From: Pseudomonadota bacterium
Lineage (GTDB): Bacteria > Pseudomonadota > Gammaproteobacteria > DASZBR01
Direction: 5' to 3'
Assembly: GCA_021777765.1 (NCBI GenBank)
Contig: JAJYDF010000022.1
Coordinates: 1-51,679 of the forward strand
DNA: 51,679 bases
Below are positions 1 through 8,829 of the stretch, in pieces (position 1 is the stretch's first letter; every line of letters starts with the position of its first letter). Under the pieces are notes generated by a model. That model did no database searches. It had not been told where the DNA came from and was given only the letters and a program-made list of their open reading frames with translations. The position numbers and the translations under genes were made by a program.

Positions 1-2
1 AA

Positions 3-3000
3 GGTACAGTTGATCCTAATTTACCGGCGGGTACTAATACATTTATTGATCATATTGTCGTTACTCCACCTGCAGGCGTTAGCGATCCAAATTCAACTAA
101 TAATACAGCAACAGATACCAACAGTGTATTACCAGAAGCCTCACTCTCCGTCACTAAACTGGTTGATGGTCAGACTTCAGAAGTTGCAAATCTAGGTCAA
201 ATCGTTACTTACACAATACAAATTAGCAACGGCGGACCCAGCACAGCTACGGGGGTCAGTGTTAATGATTTATTGCCAGCAGGTTTACTCTTAATCGGCG
301 ACACAACACCAGCTGGTACGAGTTATAACCCTATTACAGGTGTATGGACTATTGGCACATTAAATAGTGGCGCAACCGATACCTTAACTGTTGTGGCACA
401 AGTAACAACCATAGGTAATACTGTACCAAGCACCATCACCGACACAGCTACTGGCACAGCTATAGATTCTCCCTCATCATCAAGCTCAGCCACTATTACA
501 GTCAATGCTGATGTAGGCATCACGAAGACGGTCAGCGCTGGTGATGCTGTATCTACCAATGCAATTGGTAGTGTGACAGTGGGCGCGGGACAAGATGTTA
601 CCTATCAACTGACGGCGTTTAATAATGGCGGCAATTCAGCAACGGGTGTCACTGTTGTTGATAATTTACCCCCTAATTTCAATTTAAATACCGCGAGCTT
701 CATGCTCAATAATGTTCTGATCAGCGCAGCTAATCTGGCTGCTAACGGCATACACATTAGCGGAAATACCATTACTTGGGATCTTTCAGGCAGCTTAGCA
801 GCCGGTGCACAACAAACATTGTCCTATACGGAAGCGACTAATGCACCAGGCACGATACAAGTAGATCCTAATTCCGTCAGCATAACCAGTAATGAAACTA
901 ATCAATATGGTGATGCTACCCCACAAGATAATGGTTACATCGGAAACGCCACCGTAATACCACAAGAAAATATTTCAATTACGAATACTGATAGTAAAAC
1001 TAATGTTATTCCAGGCACTGCAGATACTTACACCATCACGGTCACTAACGGCGGCCCAAGCCCGATGACCAACGGCACAGTTGTCGATACGATTCCTGCT
1101 GGATTCACTATCACAGGACAAACAAGCAGTGTTGGAGGCGTTACATTTACCAACTTAGGCAATGGTCAAGTTGAATGGACAGGACTCAATTTAGCCAACG
1201 GCGCTATAGCAACATTTACCTTAACAGGTAATATTGACCCTAATTTGCCACAAGGCACTTACACCAATATTGCCCAAGTGTCTGTGCCAGCGGGACAAAT
1301 TGATACCAATGTTAATTACACCGCTACAGATACTAATAATCTGAATCCAACAGCCAATATATCGGTTAAAACTACGGATAGTGGCAATTTCATTTCAGGT
1401 ACATTCAATCCCACTAACAACGACACTACGGGAGGCACAGCGATACCGGGTAATTCCACTACTTATACCGTTGTGGTCACTAATAATGGACCTTCGAATG
1501 TCACTGACGTCCATCTCTCAGATTTATTACCCACTGGAATTTCCTCTGATTCATGGTCAGCATTATTAAGCGCGGGAGCAAGCAATAGTCTAGGTATCAG
1601 CGGTACTGGCAATATTAACGATACCATCAGCCTCGCTTCAGGTAGCTCTATTACCTATACCATTCTTGCTAACATATCGGCTGGTGCAACAGCCACTTTA
1701 AATAATACGGCATCCGTCGCAATGCCAGTCGGATTAACCGATACGAATGCGTTCCAGAGTTCAACTGACACCTTGGCATTACTACCAAGTGGTGGAATAT
1801 CCGTCACCAATACAGATAACAAAACGACAGAATCAGCTGGATCGACTGATACCTACTTGATAACCGTCACTAACACTGGTCCGAGCAATATTACTGGTGT
1901 AAAAATTGTTGATACATTACCTACAGGCATACTAGCCACATTACCCAGTGGATCGCCCTTACCTGCTGGTTCACCTGCAAGCGGCTTTCTGAATGTTACC
2001 TCACCTAATTTACCATCAGGGGTACAATTCATTAATTTAGGTAATGGGCAAGTGGAATGGTTAGTCTCTGATTTAAATAGTTTGCAGACCTTACAATTAC
2101 AATTAGTGGGATTAGTGAGCCCAAGCTTAATATCAACTACAACCTTTACCAATACAGCAACCGTCAGCGTGCCTCCCGGTGAAGTTAATACTAATACCAA
2201 CCCAACAACAATAACTGTCGCTGATACCAATGCTGTTACACCTATTGCTGATTTACATTTACTTAACTTAGTGGATGGTTTACCAGCAACAACAGTAACC
2301 CAAGGATCGTTTATACTTTACACCATCCAAGTCACTAACGATGGCGCTATCAGCGCTACTGGTGTCAATGTATCGAACCCATTTGCCAGCGCAAGTTTAC
2401 AATTTGTTAGCGAAACCACTACAGCAGGCTTATACAATCTCAACACAGGTGTTTGGAACGTAGGCACACTTGCCACCGGGCAAACCGAAACATTAACGAT
2501 AGAAGCCATCTCAAATGCCTCAGCCACCACAACGGCCACCGCTACAGCAACAAATGCCGCTACAGTATCAAGCACCGTGGTATTAACAGACCCACCAGCC
2601 ATCATTTTCCCGAAATTCTTAGGCGTTATTGATGTAAGCAGTGGTCAAATATTGACAGGGAATAACAACAATAACAGTAATCCATCAAATAATACTGGCT
2701 CTTACAACGGCGGTAATAATACTTCAGTGGGTGGCGATAAAGACGATGATGATTCACATCATCATAACTCTGGTCATGGTGAGCACGATTGTACGGATGC
2801 ACTGAAATTCGATAGCGTGATTGATGGACATGATTATATAAAACAATTTCACGACAATTTGATAAATGCATCAAATCACATAGATATTGATGGATTATTA
2901 AAGAAAATGCATGAATCTGCGCAACATGAGGCCAATCTTGATCATCATCATATCGAACATAACGCTAACAATAATCCACCACCCGACGCTAACCCTAAAG

Positions 3001-3116
3001 GTGAATCCTATGCAAAAGCCTGTGCATTTACCTATGCTTCTTTACTTTTACATCCTTCAGAACATCATCCATTGAATAACGAAGAGCACAATCAACACAT
3101 TCATCATGTTGCTTAG
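3..3116 (+). CDS. DUF11-repeat surface/exported protein, 3' part (5' end outside window)
   Basis: The reading frame is open from the left edge, so the N-terminus and any signal peptide are missing; about 1037 residues are visible. The protein consists of about six complete DUF11-type beta-sandwich repeats, preceded by the tail of another. Each repeat begins with a phrase like ISVTNTD and contains YTITVTNGGPS followed by VVDTIPAGF, the usual DUF11 signature. The repeats resemble each other but are not identical. DUF11 proteins are normally exported, long stalk-like or adhesive surface proteins. After the last repeat comes a low-complexity Asn/Gly linker, then a tail of about 130 residues that is very rich in His and Asp (DKDDDDSHHHNS) and has two Cys. 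This tail has no recognisable beta-barrel or sorting motif, so the anchoring mode is unknown. Metal binding by the tail is only a guess. The DUF11 identity is secure; the biological role is not. Confidence 0.85.
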   Translation, partial: GTVDPNLPAGTNTFIDHIVVTPPAGVSDPNSTNNTATDTNSVLPEASLSVTKLVDGQTSEVANLGQIVTYTIQISNGGPSTATGVSVNDLLPAGLLLIGDTTPAGTSYNPITGVWTIGTLNSGATDTLTVVAQVTTIGNTVPSTITDTATGTAIDSPSSSSSATITVNADVGITKTVSAGDAVSTNAIGSVTVGAGQDVTYQLTAFNNGGNSATGVTVVDNLPPNFNLNTASFMLNNVLISAANLAANGIHISGNTITWDLSGSLAAGAQQTLSYTEATNAPGTIQVDPNSVSITSNETNQYGDATPQDNGYIGNATVIPQENISITNTDSKTNVIPGTADTYTITVTNGGPSPMTNGTVVDTIPAGFTITGQTSSVGGVTFTNLGNGQVEWTGLNLANGAIATFTLTGNIDPNLPQGTYTNIAQVSVPAGQIDTNVNYTATDTNNLNPTANISVKTTDSGNFISGTFNPTNNDTTGGTAIPGNSTTYTVVVTNNGPSNVTDVHLSDLLPTGISSDSWSALLSAGASNSLGISGTGNINDTISLASGSSITYTILANISAGATATLNNTASVAMPVGLTDTNAFQSSTDTLALLPSGGISVTNTDNKTTESAGSTDTYLITVTNTGPSNITGVKIVDTLPTGILATLPSGSPLPAGSPASGFLNVTSPNLPSGVQFINLGNGQVEWLVSDLNSLQTLQLQLVGLVSPSLISTTTFTNTATVSVPPGEVNTNTNPTTITVADTNAVTPIADLHLLNLVDGLPATTVTQGSFILYTIQVTNDGAISATGVNVSNPFASASLQFVSETTTAGLYNLNTGVWNVGTLATGQTETLTIEAISNASATTTATATATNAATVSSTVVLTDPPAIIFPKFLGVIDVSSGQILTGNNNNNSNPSNNTGSYNGGNNTSVGGDKDDDDSHHHNSGHGEHDCTDALKFDSVIDGHDYIKQFHDNLINASNHIDIDGLLKKMHESAQHEANLDHHHIEHNANNNPPPDANPKGESYAKACAFTYASLLLHPSEHHPLNNEEHNQHIHHVA

Positions 3117-3121
3117 CCTTT

Positions 3122-3180
3122 CCTTCTCCCGCTTGCGGGAGAAGGTGCCTTCGGTAGATGAGGGTGGTTTAAACATATGT
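3122..3180. repeat. Palindromic CTTCTCCCGC repeat, half-copy
   Basis: This has the hairpin CTTCTCCCGC-TTGCGGGAGAAG followed by a tail that reads GTGCCTTCGGTAGATGAGGG and then an AT-rich stretch ending in ATATGTG. It matches the left half of the composite elements at 7303 and 34368. It sits 5 bases after the DUF11 stop codon and may serve as that gene's transcript end. Confidence 0.8.
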
Positions 3181-3182
3181 GA

Positions 3183-3749
3183 TCAACTCGCCAAAAACCG
3201 CAATAAACTCTGATCATTCAACATATTTTCCAACAAGTTCGTCACAGCCATATTAACCTGTTGCGAAGCATCGACATGTGTAAACTGCAAATAATTATCG
3301 CTGTAACTAGACGCCCGATAAGTCTTATGGAACGTACCTGCCGAATTGGTCACTGTCACTGCCGCTGCCACCTCAGAACGCGTACTGGTCGCCGCAACAC
3401 CAGACAATGTACCGTAATTAATCAACAATACCTTCACCTTTAATATAGTATTCGTTGCCGCAGTACTCGCCACAGGTACAAACCCTTGCGCCGTCAAACC
3501 ACGAATCATTTGTGCCATGAACACTTGGTTAACCGTCTGACTAGGATCAATTTTCGCTGCCGCATATTCCGCTTCCATACCTTGTGGTCTTGCATCTTCA
3601 ACTTGGATAACAACTCGCTTACCACTAGCAATATCCGCCACCTGTATATTCGGCTGAGGATCTAAAAAAACAAATGATGGATTTGACGCACAAGCATTCA
3701 ACAAAACACAAAAAATAACGCCAGTGAATAAATAGAATATTTTTTTCAT
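3183..3749 (-). CDS. YajG-like outer-membrane lipoprotein
   Basis: A 188-residue lipoprotein. Starting at MKKIFYLFTG, the signal peptide ends in a lipobox LNAC, with the acylated Cys near residue 19 followed by ASNPSF. This start has a good ribosome site, AGGAG eight bases upstream; a longer frame upstream of it has none and runs into the repeat region. The mature part contains FLDPQPNI, VVIQVEDARP and long alternating beta/alpha segments, which resembles the YajG family of small enterobacterial lipoproteins. YajG's molecular function is not established. The gene is convergent with the DUF11 gene and divergent from xseA, with the dispersed palindrome between. Family assignment is by overall pattern, so it is moderate; lipoprotein status is strong. 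Confidence 0.75.
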   Translation of the reverse strand: MKKIFYLFTGVIFCVLLNACASNPSFVFLDPQPNIQVADIASGKRVVIQVEDARPQGMEAEYAAAKIDPSQTVNQVFMAQMIRGLTAQGFVPVASTAATNTILKVKVLLINYGTLSGVAATSTRSEVAAAVTVTNSAGTFHKTYRASSYSDNYLQFTHVDASQQVNMAVTNLLENMLNDQSLLRFLAS

Positions 3750-3831
3750 AGCCACTCCTGAGAAAAAAAGGTCAATCATGATCTTGCAACAGTTCAAAGT
3801 GGTCAAGTACCATTTATCTATTTTACATTTC

Positions 3832-3897
3832 AAAGGGGTCAAGTACCGTTTATCAAGTTAATCATTGTTAACTTGATAAACGGTACTTGACCCCTTT
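3832..3897. repeat. Perfect 30-bp inverted repeat (GGTCAAGTACC family) before xseA
   Basis: Two 30-base arms that are exact reverse complements are separated by the six bases TCATTG. The left arm starts AAAGGGGTCAAGTACCGTTT. A degenerate direct copy of the arm (CAAAGTGGTCAAGTACCATT) lies 37 bases further left at 3794-3817, and another relative is at 8743-8786. The palindrome ends 11 bases before the xseA ATG, immediately next to its AGGAAA ribosome site, so a transcript hairpin here could affect xseA translation. Confidence 0.95.
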
Positions 3898-3908
3898 TAG
3901 GAAACACA

Positions 3909-5129
3909 ATGGAAATTTCAATTGAAACAGAATCTGGCCTACCTATTCTCTCCGTATCGCAACTGAATCGAGAAGTTAAAGATATTTTAGAAAGTACTTT
4001 TCCTTTTGTATGGATTGAAGGTGAAATTTCCAATTTCGCATGTCCTAGCTCCGGGCATTGGTATTTTTCATTAAAAGATGCCAGTGCCAGCGTACGCTGC
4101 GCCATGTTTTCCTCCCGCAATCGCATCCTAAAATTCACCCCTGAATCAGGTATGCACGTTATCGCTAGAGCAAAAGTCAGCTTGTACGAAGGCCGCGGCG
4201 AATACCAATTAATTATTGAACAATTAGAAATCGCCGGATTCGGCGCATTACAAAAAGCTTTTGAACAATTAAAAGAAAAACTGGCTAAAGAAGGATTATT
4301 TATTGCCGATCATAAAAAACCACTCCCTGCTTTACCCAAACAAATCGGCGTAATTACCTCAGCAACTGGCGCTGCAATTCGCGATATTTTAAGTGTATTA
4401 AAAAGACGATTTTCCAGTTTACCAATTATTATTTATCCTACTGCTGTACAAGGCGCGGAAGCTGCAAAACAAATCGTAGCTGCAATCGAAATTGCAAATT
4501 CACGCAACGAATGTGATGTATTAATCATAGCGAGAGGTGGCGGGTCAATTGAAGATTTATGGCCATTTAATGAAGAGACTGTCGCGCGTGCCATTTACGC
4601 AAGTCAAATACCTATTATCAGCGGCGTAGGACATGAAATTGATATTACTATCGCAGATTATGTTGCCGATCACAGAGCTGCAACACCTTCCGCTGCAGCA
4701 GAATTAGTCAGCCCTGATTGCAATGAATGGTTAGCGATATTATCAAAATTAAGTTCCAGGTTAACGCATTTAACACAACAATTTATTCAACAAAAAATAT
4801 TGCAATTAGATTGGTTAACACAACGCTTACGCGATCCACGCCAACAATTAACTGATCAAATACAAAAATTACAACAACATGAACAACGATTTAATCAAAC
4901 CATGAAATATTTATTACAAGAAAAACAACAAAAATTAATGCATTTAAGCCAATCATTAAATGCAATTTCACCATTAGCCACATTAAGTCGTGGATACTCT
5001 ATTATTACCAGAGAAGCAAATGGAGAAATCATTCGCAACTCAACACAAGTTGATATCAACGAAAAAATTACCGCGCAATTAAATGAAGGATTTTTACATT
5101 GCACAGTTCATTCTAAATCATTAAATTAG
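3909..5129 (+). CDS. xseA: Exodeoxyribonuclease VII large subunit
   Basis: XseA is the large subunit of exonuclease VII, a cytoplasmic enzyme that digests single-stranded DNA from both ends into oligonucleotides together with several XseB small subunits. The 406-residue protein has the N-terminal OB fold (LSVSQLNREVKDILE, then WIEGEISNF and HWYFSLKDA), the catalytic core with VITSATGAAIRDI and ARGGGSIEDLWPFNEE, and GVGHEIDITIADYVAD. A long coiled-coil follows, and the C-terminal PLATLSRGYSII segment is typical. Length is slightly short of the usual 440-460. An AGGAAA sequence precedes the ATG. xseB is not adjacent. The promoter and leader carry a perfect palindrome of a dispersed repeat family, which is the only odd point. 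Confidence 0.97.
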   Translation: MEISIETESGLPILSVSQLNREVKDILESTFPFVWIEGEISNFACPSSGHWYFSLKDASASVRCAMFSSRNRILKFTPESGMHVIARAKVSLYEGRGEYQLIIEQLEIAGFGALQKAFEQLKEKLAKEGLFIADHKKPLPALPKQIGVITSATGAAIRDILSVLKRRFSSLPIIIYPTAVQGAEAAKQIVAAIEIANSRNECDVLIIARGGGSIEDLWPFNEETVARAIYASQIPIISGVGHEIDITIADYVADHRAATPSAAAELVSPDCNEWLAILSKLSSRLTHLTQQFIQQKILQLDWLTQRLRDPRQQLTDQIQKLQQHEQRFNQTMKYLLQEKQQKLMHLSQSLNAISPLATLSRGYSIITREANGEIIRNSTQVDINEKITAQLNEGFLHCTVHSKSLN

Positions 5130-5146
5130 CTCGCTTTATTTCTATT

Positions 5147-5176
5147 TAGGGAAGTTTATTCGGATAAACTTCCCTA
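5147..5176. terminator. Stem-loop between convergent xseA and pssA
   Basis: A 12-bp stem built on GGGAAGTTTA / TAAACTTCCC with a six-base loop TTCGGA, 18 bases after the xseA stop. The U-tract is poor on both strands, so it may be a bidirectional but weak terminator. Confidence 0.6.
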
Positions 5177-5223
5177 CCAAGGCAATATTTCAATTATGTG
5201 GTGAGTCAGCGCTTTCAATACGC

Positions 5224-6090
5224 TTATTCATCATTACCATGCAAATTCTTATGTAGCTGATTGCGCCCTTTCTTTAAATTGATATTAATTACCGCTGCCA
5301 ATCGTCTACGAGATAATCGTTTTTTACGAATATTCCATAACGTCAAAATGGGCCCTGATAATCCATAGGCAACAAATACCAAACATAATACGCGAGGAGG
5401 ATCAAAATAAACGGTGACAAAAACTAATACGACAATTAATACAGTGATAAATGGAACTCGATTGTGTAAATCAATTTCTTTAAAACTGTGATATCTGATT
5501 TTGCTAACCATTAATAAAGCACAGAGAATAGCAATAACCGCTGCAACAACAGACAAAACTTGACCACTCAAATGGTAAAGATTTCCTACCCAAATTAAAC
5601 CAGCCATAATTCCCGCTGATGCAGTACAAGATAATCCCTGAAAAAATCGTTTATCCGCTGTACCCAATTGTGTATTAAAACGGGCTAATCGTAATGCTGT
5701 CGCTGCGACATAAATAAATGCCGCTAAAAAACCCACTTTACCTAACGTGGCCAATGCCCAGCTATACGCTAAGAAAGGCGGGGCCAAACCAAAACTAACC
5801 ATGTCAGACAAACTGTCATATTCAGCACCAAATGCGCTTTGGGTATTGGTTAATCTTGCTACTCTTCCATCCAACCCATCCATTAGCATAGCAAGATATA
5901 TTGCCATTGCAGCCGTATTAAAATGGCCTTTGAATGCCGCGCCGATTGCATAAAACCCTGCAAATATCGCAGCAGTTGTTAATAAATTCGGCAATAAATA
6001 AATCCCACGAGGGCGATGTGTTTGGTGATTGTTAATTGGCATGACATAACTCGCTAAAACAAGAACAAGTCGTCCATCATAGTAATTCAT
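5224..6090 (-). CDS. pssA: CDP-diacylglycerol--serine O-phosphatidyltransferase (type II)
   Basis: This integral inner-membrane enzyme transfers the phosphatidyl group from CDP-diacylglycerol to L-serine. The product, phosphatidylserine, is the precursor of phosphatidylethanolamine. The CDP-alcohol phosphotransferase signature is complete: MDGLDGRVARLTNTQSAFGA followed by EYDSLSD gives D-G-x2-A-R-x8-G-x3-D-x3-D. Several hydrophobic helices follow, and the C-terminal tail is basic (NIRKKRLSRRR). The segment RGIYLLPNLLTTAAIFAGFY is typical of the proteobacterial membrane-bound type. The start is uncertain: the family usually begins a few residues before RGIYLLPN, so the Met at 6042 (272 residues) may be the true start. 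Neither site has a strong ribosome-binding sequence. It is convergent with xseA. Confidence 0.93.
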   Translation of the reverse strand: MNYYDGRLVLVLASYVMPINNHQTHRPRGIYLLPNLLTTAAIFAGFYAIGAAFKGHFNTAAMAIYLAMLMDGLDGRVARLTNTQSAFGAEYDSLSDMVSFGLAPPFLAYSWALATLGKVGFLAAFIYVAATALRLARFNTQLGTADKRFFQGLSCTASAGIMAGLIWVGNLYHLSGQVLSVVAAVIAILCALLMVSKIRYHSFKEIDLHNRVPFITVLIVVLVFVTVYFDPPRVLCLVFVAYGLSGPILTLWNIRKKRLSRRRLAAVININLKKGRNQLHKNLHGNDE

Positions 6091-6154
6091 ATGATTTTGT
6101 TCAAGAAACCAAAGAGGTTAATAACATTTAACACTGCATTCAGAAGCACTAAAG

Positions 6155-6355
6155 CTAGTGCTCATCATGACTTCGTGCGACAAACATGGAAATACTTAAT
6201 AATAATGTTACAAAAAACCCTACCCAACTGACCCACATGGGTAATGTGTAACCATCAATGATGATTGATATTGAATAAATAATCCGTAACAAATGCAGGA
6301 CCGAAACTATGCCAAAGAGAACTCCAGCGAGAACTAACATGATATTTTTAAGCAT
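6155..6355 (-). CDS. Small inner-membrane protein, unknown function
   Basis: A 66-residue protein with two predicted transmembrane helices: IMLVLAGVLFGIVSVLHLL near the N-terminus and MWVSWVGFFVTLLLSISMFV near the C-terminus. It ends in a short charged tail ARSHDEH. I chose the internal Met (MLKNIMLVL) rather than the earlier MMRVIQ because GAGGG lies eight bases before it. That ribosome site is supplied by the tail of the dispersed palindromic repeat, and the earlier start would lie inside the repeat. It follows the small secreted-protein gene on the same strand. I do not recognise the family. Confidence 0.6.
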   Translation of the reverse strand: MLKNIMLVLAGVLFGIVSVLHLLRIIYSISIIIDGYTLPMWVSWVGFFVTLLLSISMFVARSHDEH

Positions 6356-6359
6356 TTGA

Positions 6360-6405
6360 ATAACCCTCATCAAAACCCTCTCCCAAAGGGAGAGGGAATT
6401 TTTAA
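6360..6405. repeat. Palindromic repeat with terminator-like hairpin
   Basis: Contains CCCTCTCCCAAAGGGAGAGGG, a 9-bp stem, next to AACCCTCATCAAAA. On the minus strand the stem is followed by TTTT and then GATGAGGG. It may end the transcript of the upstream secreted-protein gene and also supplies the ribosome site of the next gene. Confidence 0.7.
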
Positions 6406-6408
6406 AAA

Positions 6409-6822
6409 TTATTGTTGTGTAAACCCTAATGAGTAGTTATTTGCACCAGTCTGTACTGAACCTGTGAATGTATAACCGCCTTTAGAATTGGTTTGAGTCG
6501 CATTTAAATACTGCCATGGACCATCAGCTATTTGCACTGTTGATTCATTTTGCGAACCGGTTCCCACTTTCACCTTCACCACACCAGCAGAACAACTGCC
6601 ATTATCATAAATATTATAGGTAGACGAATTGACTTTAGTTACACCAACACCACCATTAGCGTCTATTGATAATACCTGACTACCCGCTGGCCAAGTAAAA
6701 CTCACCTGATCGGTAAAACCACACGTTCCTATAATATGCCCATGCTTGCTTGCTGCTTGATCGGCAAATGAACTGCTGCTGATTACCACTAAGCTTAATA
6801 AAATTGCACTGATTTTCTTCAT
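6409..6822 (-). CDS. Small exported protein, unknown function
   Basis: A 137-residue protein with a clear Sec signal peptide, MKKISAILLSLVVISSSSFA, with cleavage expected after FA. The mature part of about 117 residues is Gly/Ser/Thr/Asn-rich, has alternating beta-strand character and contains two Cys (GTCGF and GSCSAG) that could form one disulphide. The segment PWQYLNATQTNSKGGYTFTG resembles small periplasmic or secreted beta proteins, but I do not recognise a named family. An AGGAGAG-type ribosome site precedes the ATG. It stands alone, with about 180 bases of otherwise unremarkable AT-rich sequence upstream. Confidence 0.75.
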   Translation of the reverse strand: MKKISAILLSLVVISSSSFADQAASKHGHIIGTCGFTDQVSFTWPAGSQVLSIDANGGVGVTKVNSSTYNIYDNGSCSAGVVKVKVGTGSQNESTVQIADGPWQYLNATQTNSKGGYTFTGSVQTGANNYSLGFTQQ

Positions 6823-7001
6823 TTGAATCTCTCCTTAAGTTAATTGAAAAGTAAAAACTACGGTGTGCAGTTTGGAGAAATTAAGAACATCGCGCAGGTT
6901 TATTACGGACAATGTGTTATGAAATATGGCCAAGTTGATGAAAGATATGAGATAATGTGCAACTTAATTAAAACATAATCAGTTTAAATATAGGCAAAAG
7001 C

Positions 7002-7298
7002 ATGTCCATGAGTAATGAGAAGTCTATCACCAAAGACTCTAAAATAATTGTTGAAGGAATTACAGAAAATGGTGAACAGTTCCGCCCCTCTGATTGGGCT
7101 GAACGGATGAGTGGCAGTTTATCCACCGTTGATAGTATGCACCGCGTTATTTATTCACCGTTATTACAACCAGCTATAAGAAATGGTGAAAAATGTATGT
7201 TAATTGACCCCGAATTGAAATCTGCAAACCCTGCACTTTATGAATCTTTATTAAAGTGGGTCAAAGAAAATAATTTGAAAATTTGTAAAGAAGACTAA
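7002..7298 (+). CDS. DUF3579 family protein
   Basis: A 98-residue cytoplasmic protein. The string FRPSDWAERMSG, then YSPLLQPAIRNGEKCMLID and a C-terminal LLKWVKENNLKI, are the conserved features of DUF3579, a small proteobacterial family common in beta- and some gammaproteobacteria. The family has no established function. A second in-frame Met two codons downstream could also be the start; neither has a strong ribosome site. A composite palindromic repeat follows immediately and separates this gene from the AraC-type regulator. Confidence 0.85.
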   Translation: MSMSNEKSITKDSKIIVEGITENGEQFRPSDWAERMSGSLSTVDSMHRVIYSPLLQPAIRNGEKCMLIDPELKSANPALYESLLKWVKENNLKICKED

Positions 7299-7302
7299 TC
7301 TT

Positions 7303-7422
7303 CCTTCTCCCGCTTGCGGGAGAAGGTGCCGAAGGCGGATGAGAGTGTGTTAAATATATGTGTAAAGCCTTTTAATACCCCCTCATCCACCTTCGGCACC
7401 TTCGCACCGAAGGGGAGAAGGA
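7303..7422. repeat. Composite head-to-head palindromic repeat, about 120 bp
   Basis: The left half reads CTTCTCCCGCTTGCGGGAGA then AGGTGCCGAAGGCGGATGAG. About 35 AT-rich bases follow, then an inverted, diverged copy CCCTCATCCACCTTCGGCAC ending in GGGGAGAAGG. The same arrangement, including the central TGTGTAAA-CCTTTTAATACCCC, recurs at 34368-34485. It behaves like a BIME- or MITE-type non-coding mobile element. Confidence 0.9.
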
Positions 7423-7442
7423 AAAAAAATTGAGGAGTAACA

Positions 7443-8459
7443 ATGAGAAAATCAACAATTCAATCCGATACCAAAACATTTCCCGCAAATTATTTATTAT
7501 TACTACGCAATTTTCTCGAATACAAAAATTTTAATACCGAAGAAATATTTCAAAATGTTAAATTACCTGCTCATCTAACAAATGATCCTGAACAATTTGT
7601 ATCACATGCCTTGTTAAAACAATATATAGAAACGGTAATTGAAAAAACGAATACCCCAGAATTAGGACTTTATTTTGGACAATTTCTCAATTTTACCGCA
7701 CATGGCGACCTCGGCAACGCAGTAATAAGCAGCAAAAATCTCAATGAATCACTACAAATGATCTCAAAATATTTCAAAACCAGAACACCTTTAATTGACA
7801 TTAATATCGAAACTCAAAATGAAGTATGTATGATGTCTGCAAGTTTTAATTTATTACCCGATGCGGTAGAACATTTTTTAGTCGATGCTTATTTTGCAAC
7901 ATTAATATCGGTACGAAAATTTATTTTAAATGATAAACATTATGATGTAAGTATTTATCTCAAAAGACCAAAGCCAAAAAATACCGAACCTTATACAGAA
8001 TTATTTGGTGAAAAAGTATTTTTTTCAGCAAAAAATAACGAATATCATTTACCCACAGAAAGCTTAGCTCTCACCTTTCCTCTTTCAAATCCCATCGCAA
8101 GAGAAATCGCAGAACGTAAATGCCAACAAAAATTAAAAGAATTAGAACATTTAGATGATTTAGTTTCTAAAGTAAAAACCTTATTAATTGCAACACCCTG
8201 TTATTTTCAAAACCTGGATGAATTAGCACAACAATTACATATGTCGACCCGCACTTTGCGAAGAAAATTAAGCGATTTAGACACTTCTTATCAAACCATT
8301 TTAGATGAATTACGCAAAGAGTTAGCAATTAATTATTTACAAAACTCATCATTAAGTATTGTAGAAATCGCACATATGTTGCAATTCAGTGACTCATCTA
8401 ATTTTAGTAGCGCATTTCGTAAATGGACTAATAAACCACCTAGTGATTTTCGAAATTAA
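7443..8459 (+). CDS. AraC-family transcriptional regulator
   Basis: A 338-residue regulator. Residues about 20-205 match the N-terminal ligand/arabinose-binding-like domain of the OruR/ArgR-type AraC subgroup (EFGN-like phrase HGDLGNAVISSKNLNESLQM). Residues about 245-335 hold the two helix-turn-helix motifs: LDELAQQLHMSTRTLRRKLS and, near the end, SIVEIAHMLQFSDSSNFSSA followed by FRKWTNKPPSDFR. TGAGGAG lies six bases before the ATG. The ligand and targets cannot be read from the sequence. A palindromic composite repeat directly upstream may carry or replace its promoter. Neighbours give no clear pathway. Confidence 0.92.
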   Translation: MRKSTIQSDTKTFPANYLLLLRNFLEYKNFNTEEIFQNVKLPAHLTNDPEQFVSHALLKQYIETVIEKTNTPELGLYFGQFLNFTAHGDLGNAVISSKNLNESLQMISKYFKTRTPLIDINIETQNEVCMMSASFNLLPDAVEHFLVDAYFATLISVRKFILNDKHYDVSIYLKRPKPKNTEPYTELFGEKVFFSAKNNEYHLPTESLALTFPLSNPIAREIAERKCQQKLKELEHLDDLVSKVKTLLIATPCYFQNLDELAQQLHMSTRTLRRKLSDLDTSYQTILDELRKELAINYLQNSSLSIVEIAHMLQFSDSSNFSSAFRKWTNKPPSDFRN

Positions 8460-8581
8460 TAGATAAAATTAACGATTATTTTTTTAGAACTTTACTTTAT
8501 AACTTTCTCACCAATCCCAGCAATAAAACAGGGCAAAAATTAATTTTGCATATAAACATTTAGACTTAATCATATTTTCAT

Positions 8582-8606
8582 GAAACTTCCTTTTCAGGGA
8601 AGTTTC
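8582..8606 (+). terminator. Rho-independent terminator candidate after the AraC regulator
   Basis: GAAACTTCC / GGAAGTTTC forms a 9-bp stem, followed by TTACATTTTTTAC. It resembles the xseA stem-loop (GGGAAGTTTA). Between it and the preceding stop are about 120 AT-rich bases with no visible gene. Confidence 0.65.
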
Positions 8607-8742
8607 TTACATTTTTTACAATTGACTCGCAAATAACAATTAATTAGCAGAAGTGATCGGATATTCGACTCATTCTTAAGAAGCTGGGTTAGTTGAAAGA
8701 GGAAGCTCAGGATGGCTAATGAATATACAAGTCACATTCATC

Positions 8743-8786
8743 AACTTTACAATCATTAACTTGAAAGATGGTACTTGACCCCTTTA
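8743..8786. repeat. Diverged GGTACTTGACCCC repeat copy
   Basis: CAATCATTAACTTGAAAGAT followed by GGTACTTGACCCCTTTA matches the loop and right arm of the perfect palindrome before xseA, with several differences in the middle. The opposite arm is missing or degraded. The rest of the space between the AraC gene and tRNA-Ser shows nothing else I can name. Confidence 0.8.
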
Positions 8787-8829
8787 TTCCCTCTCATTTA
8801 TCCTAGCGCGCTTGGCTTGAAAATTCTTG

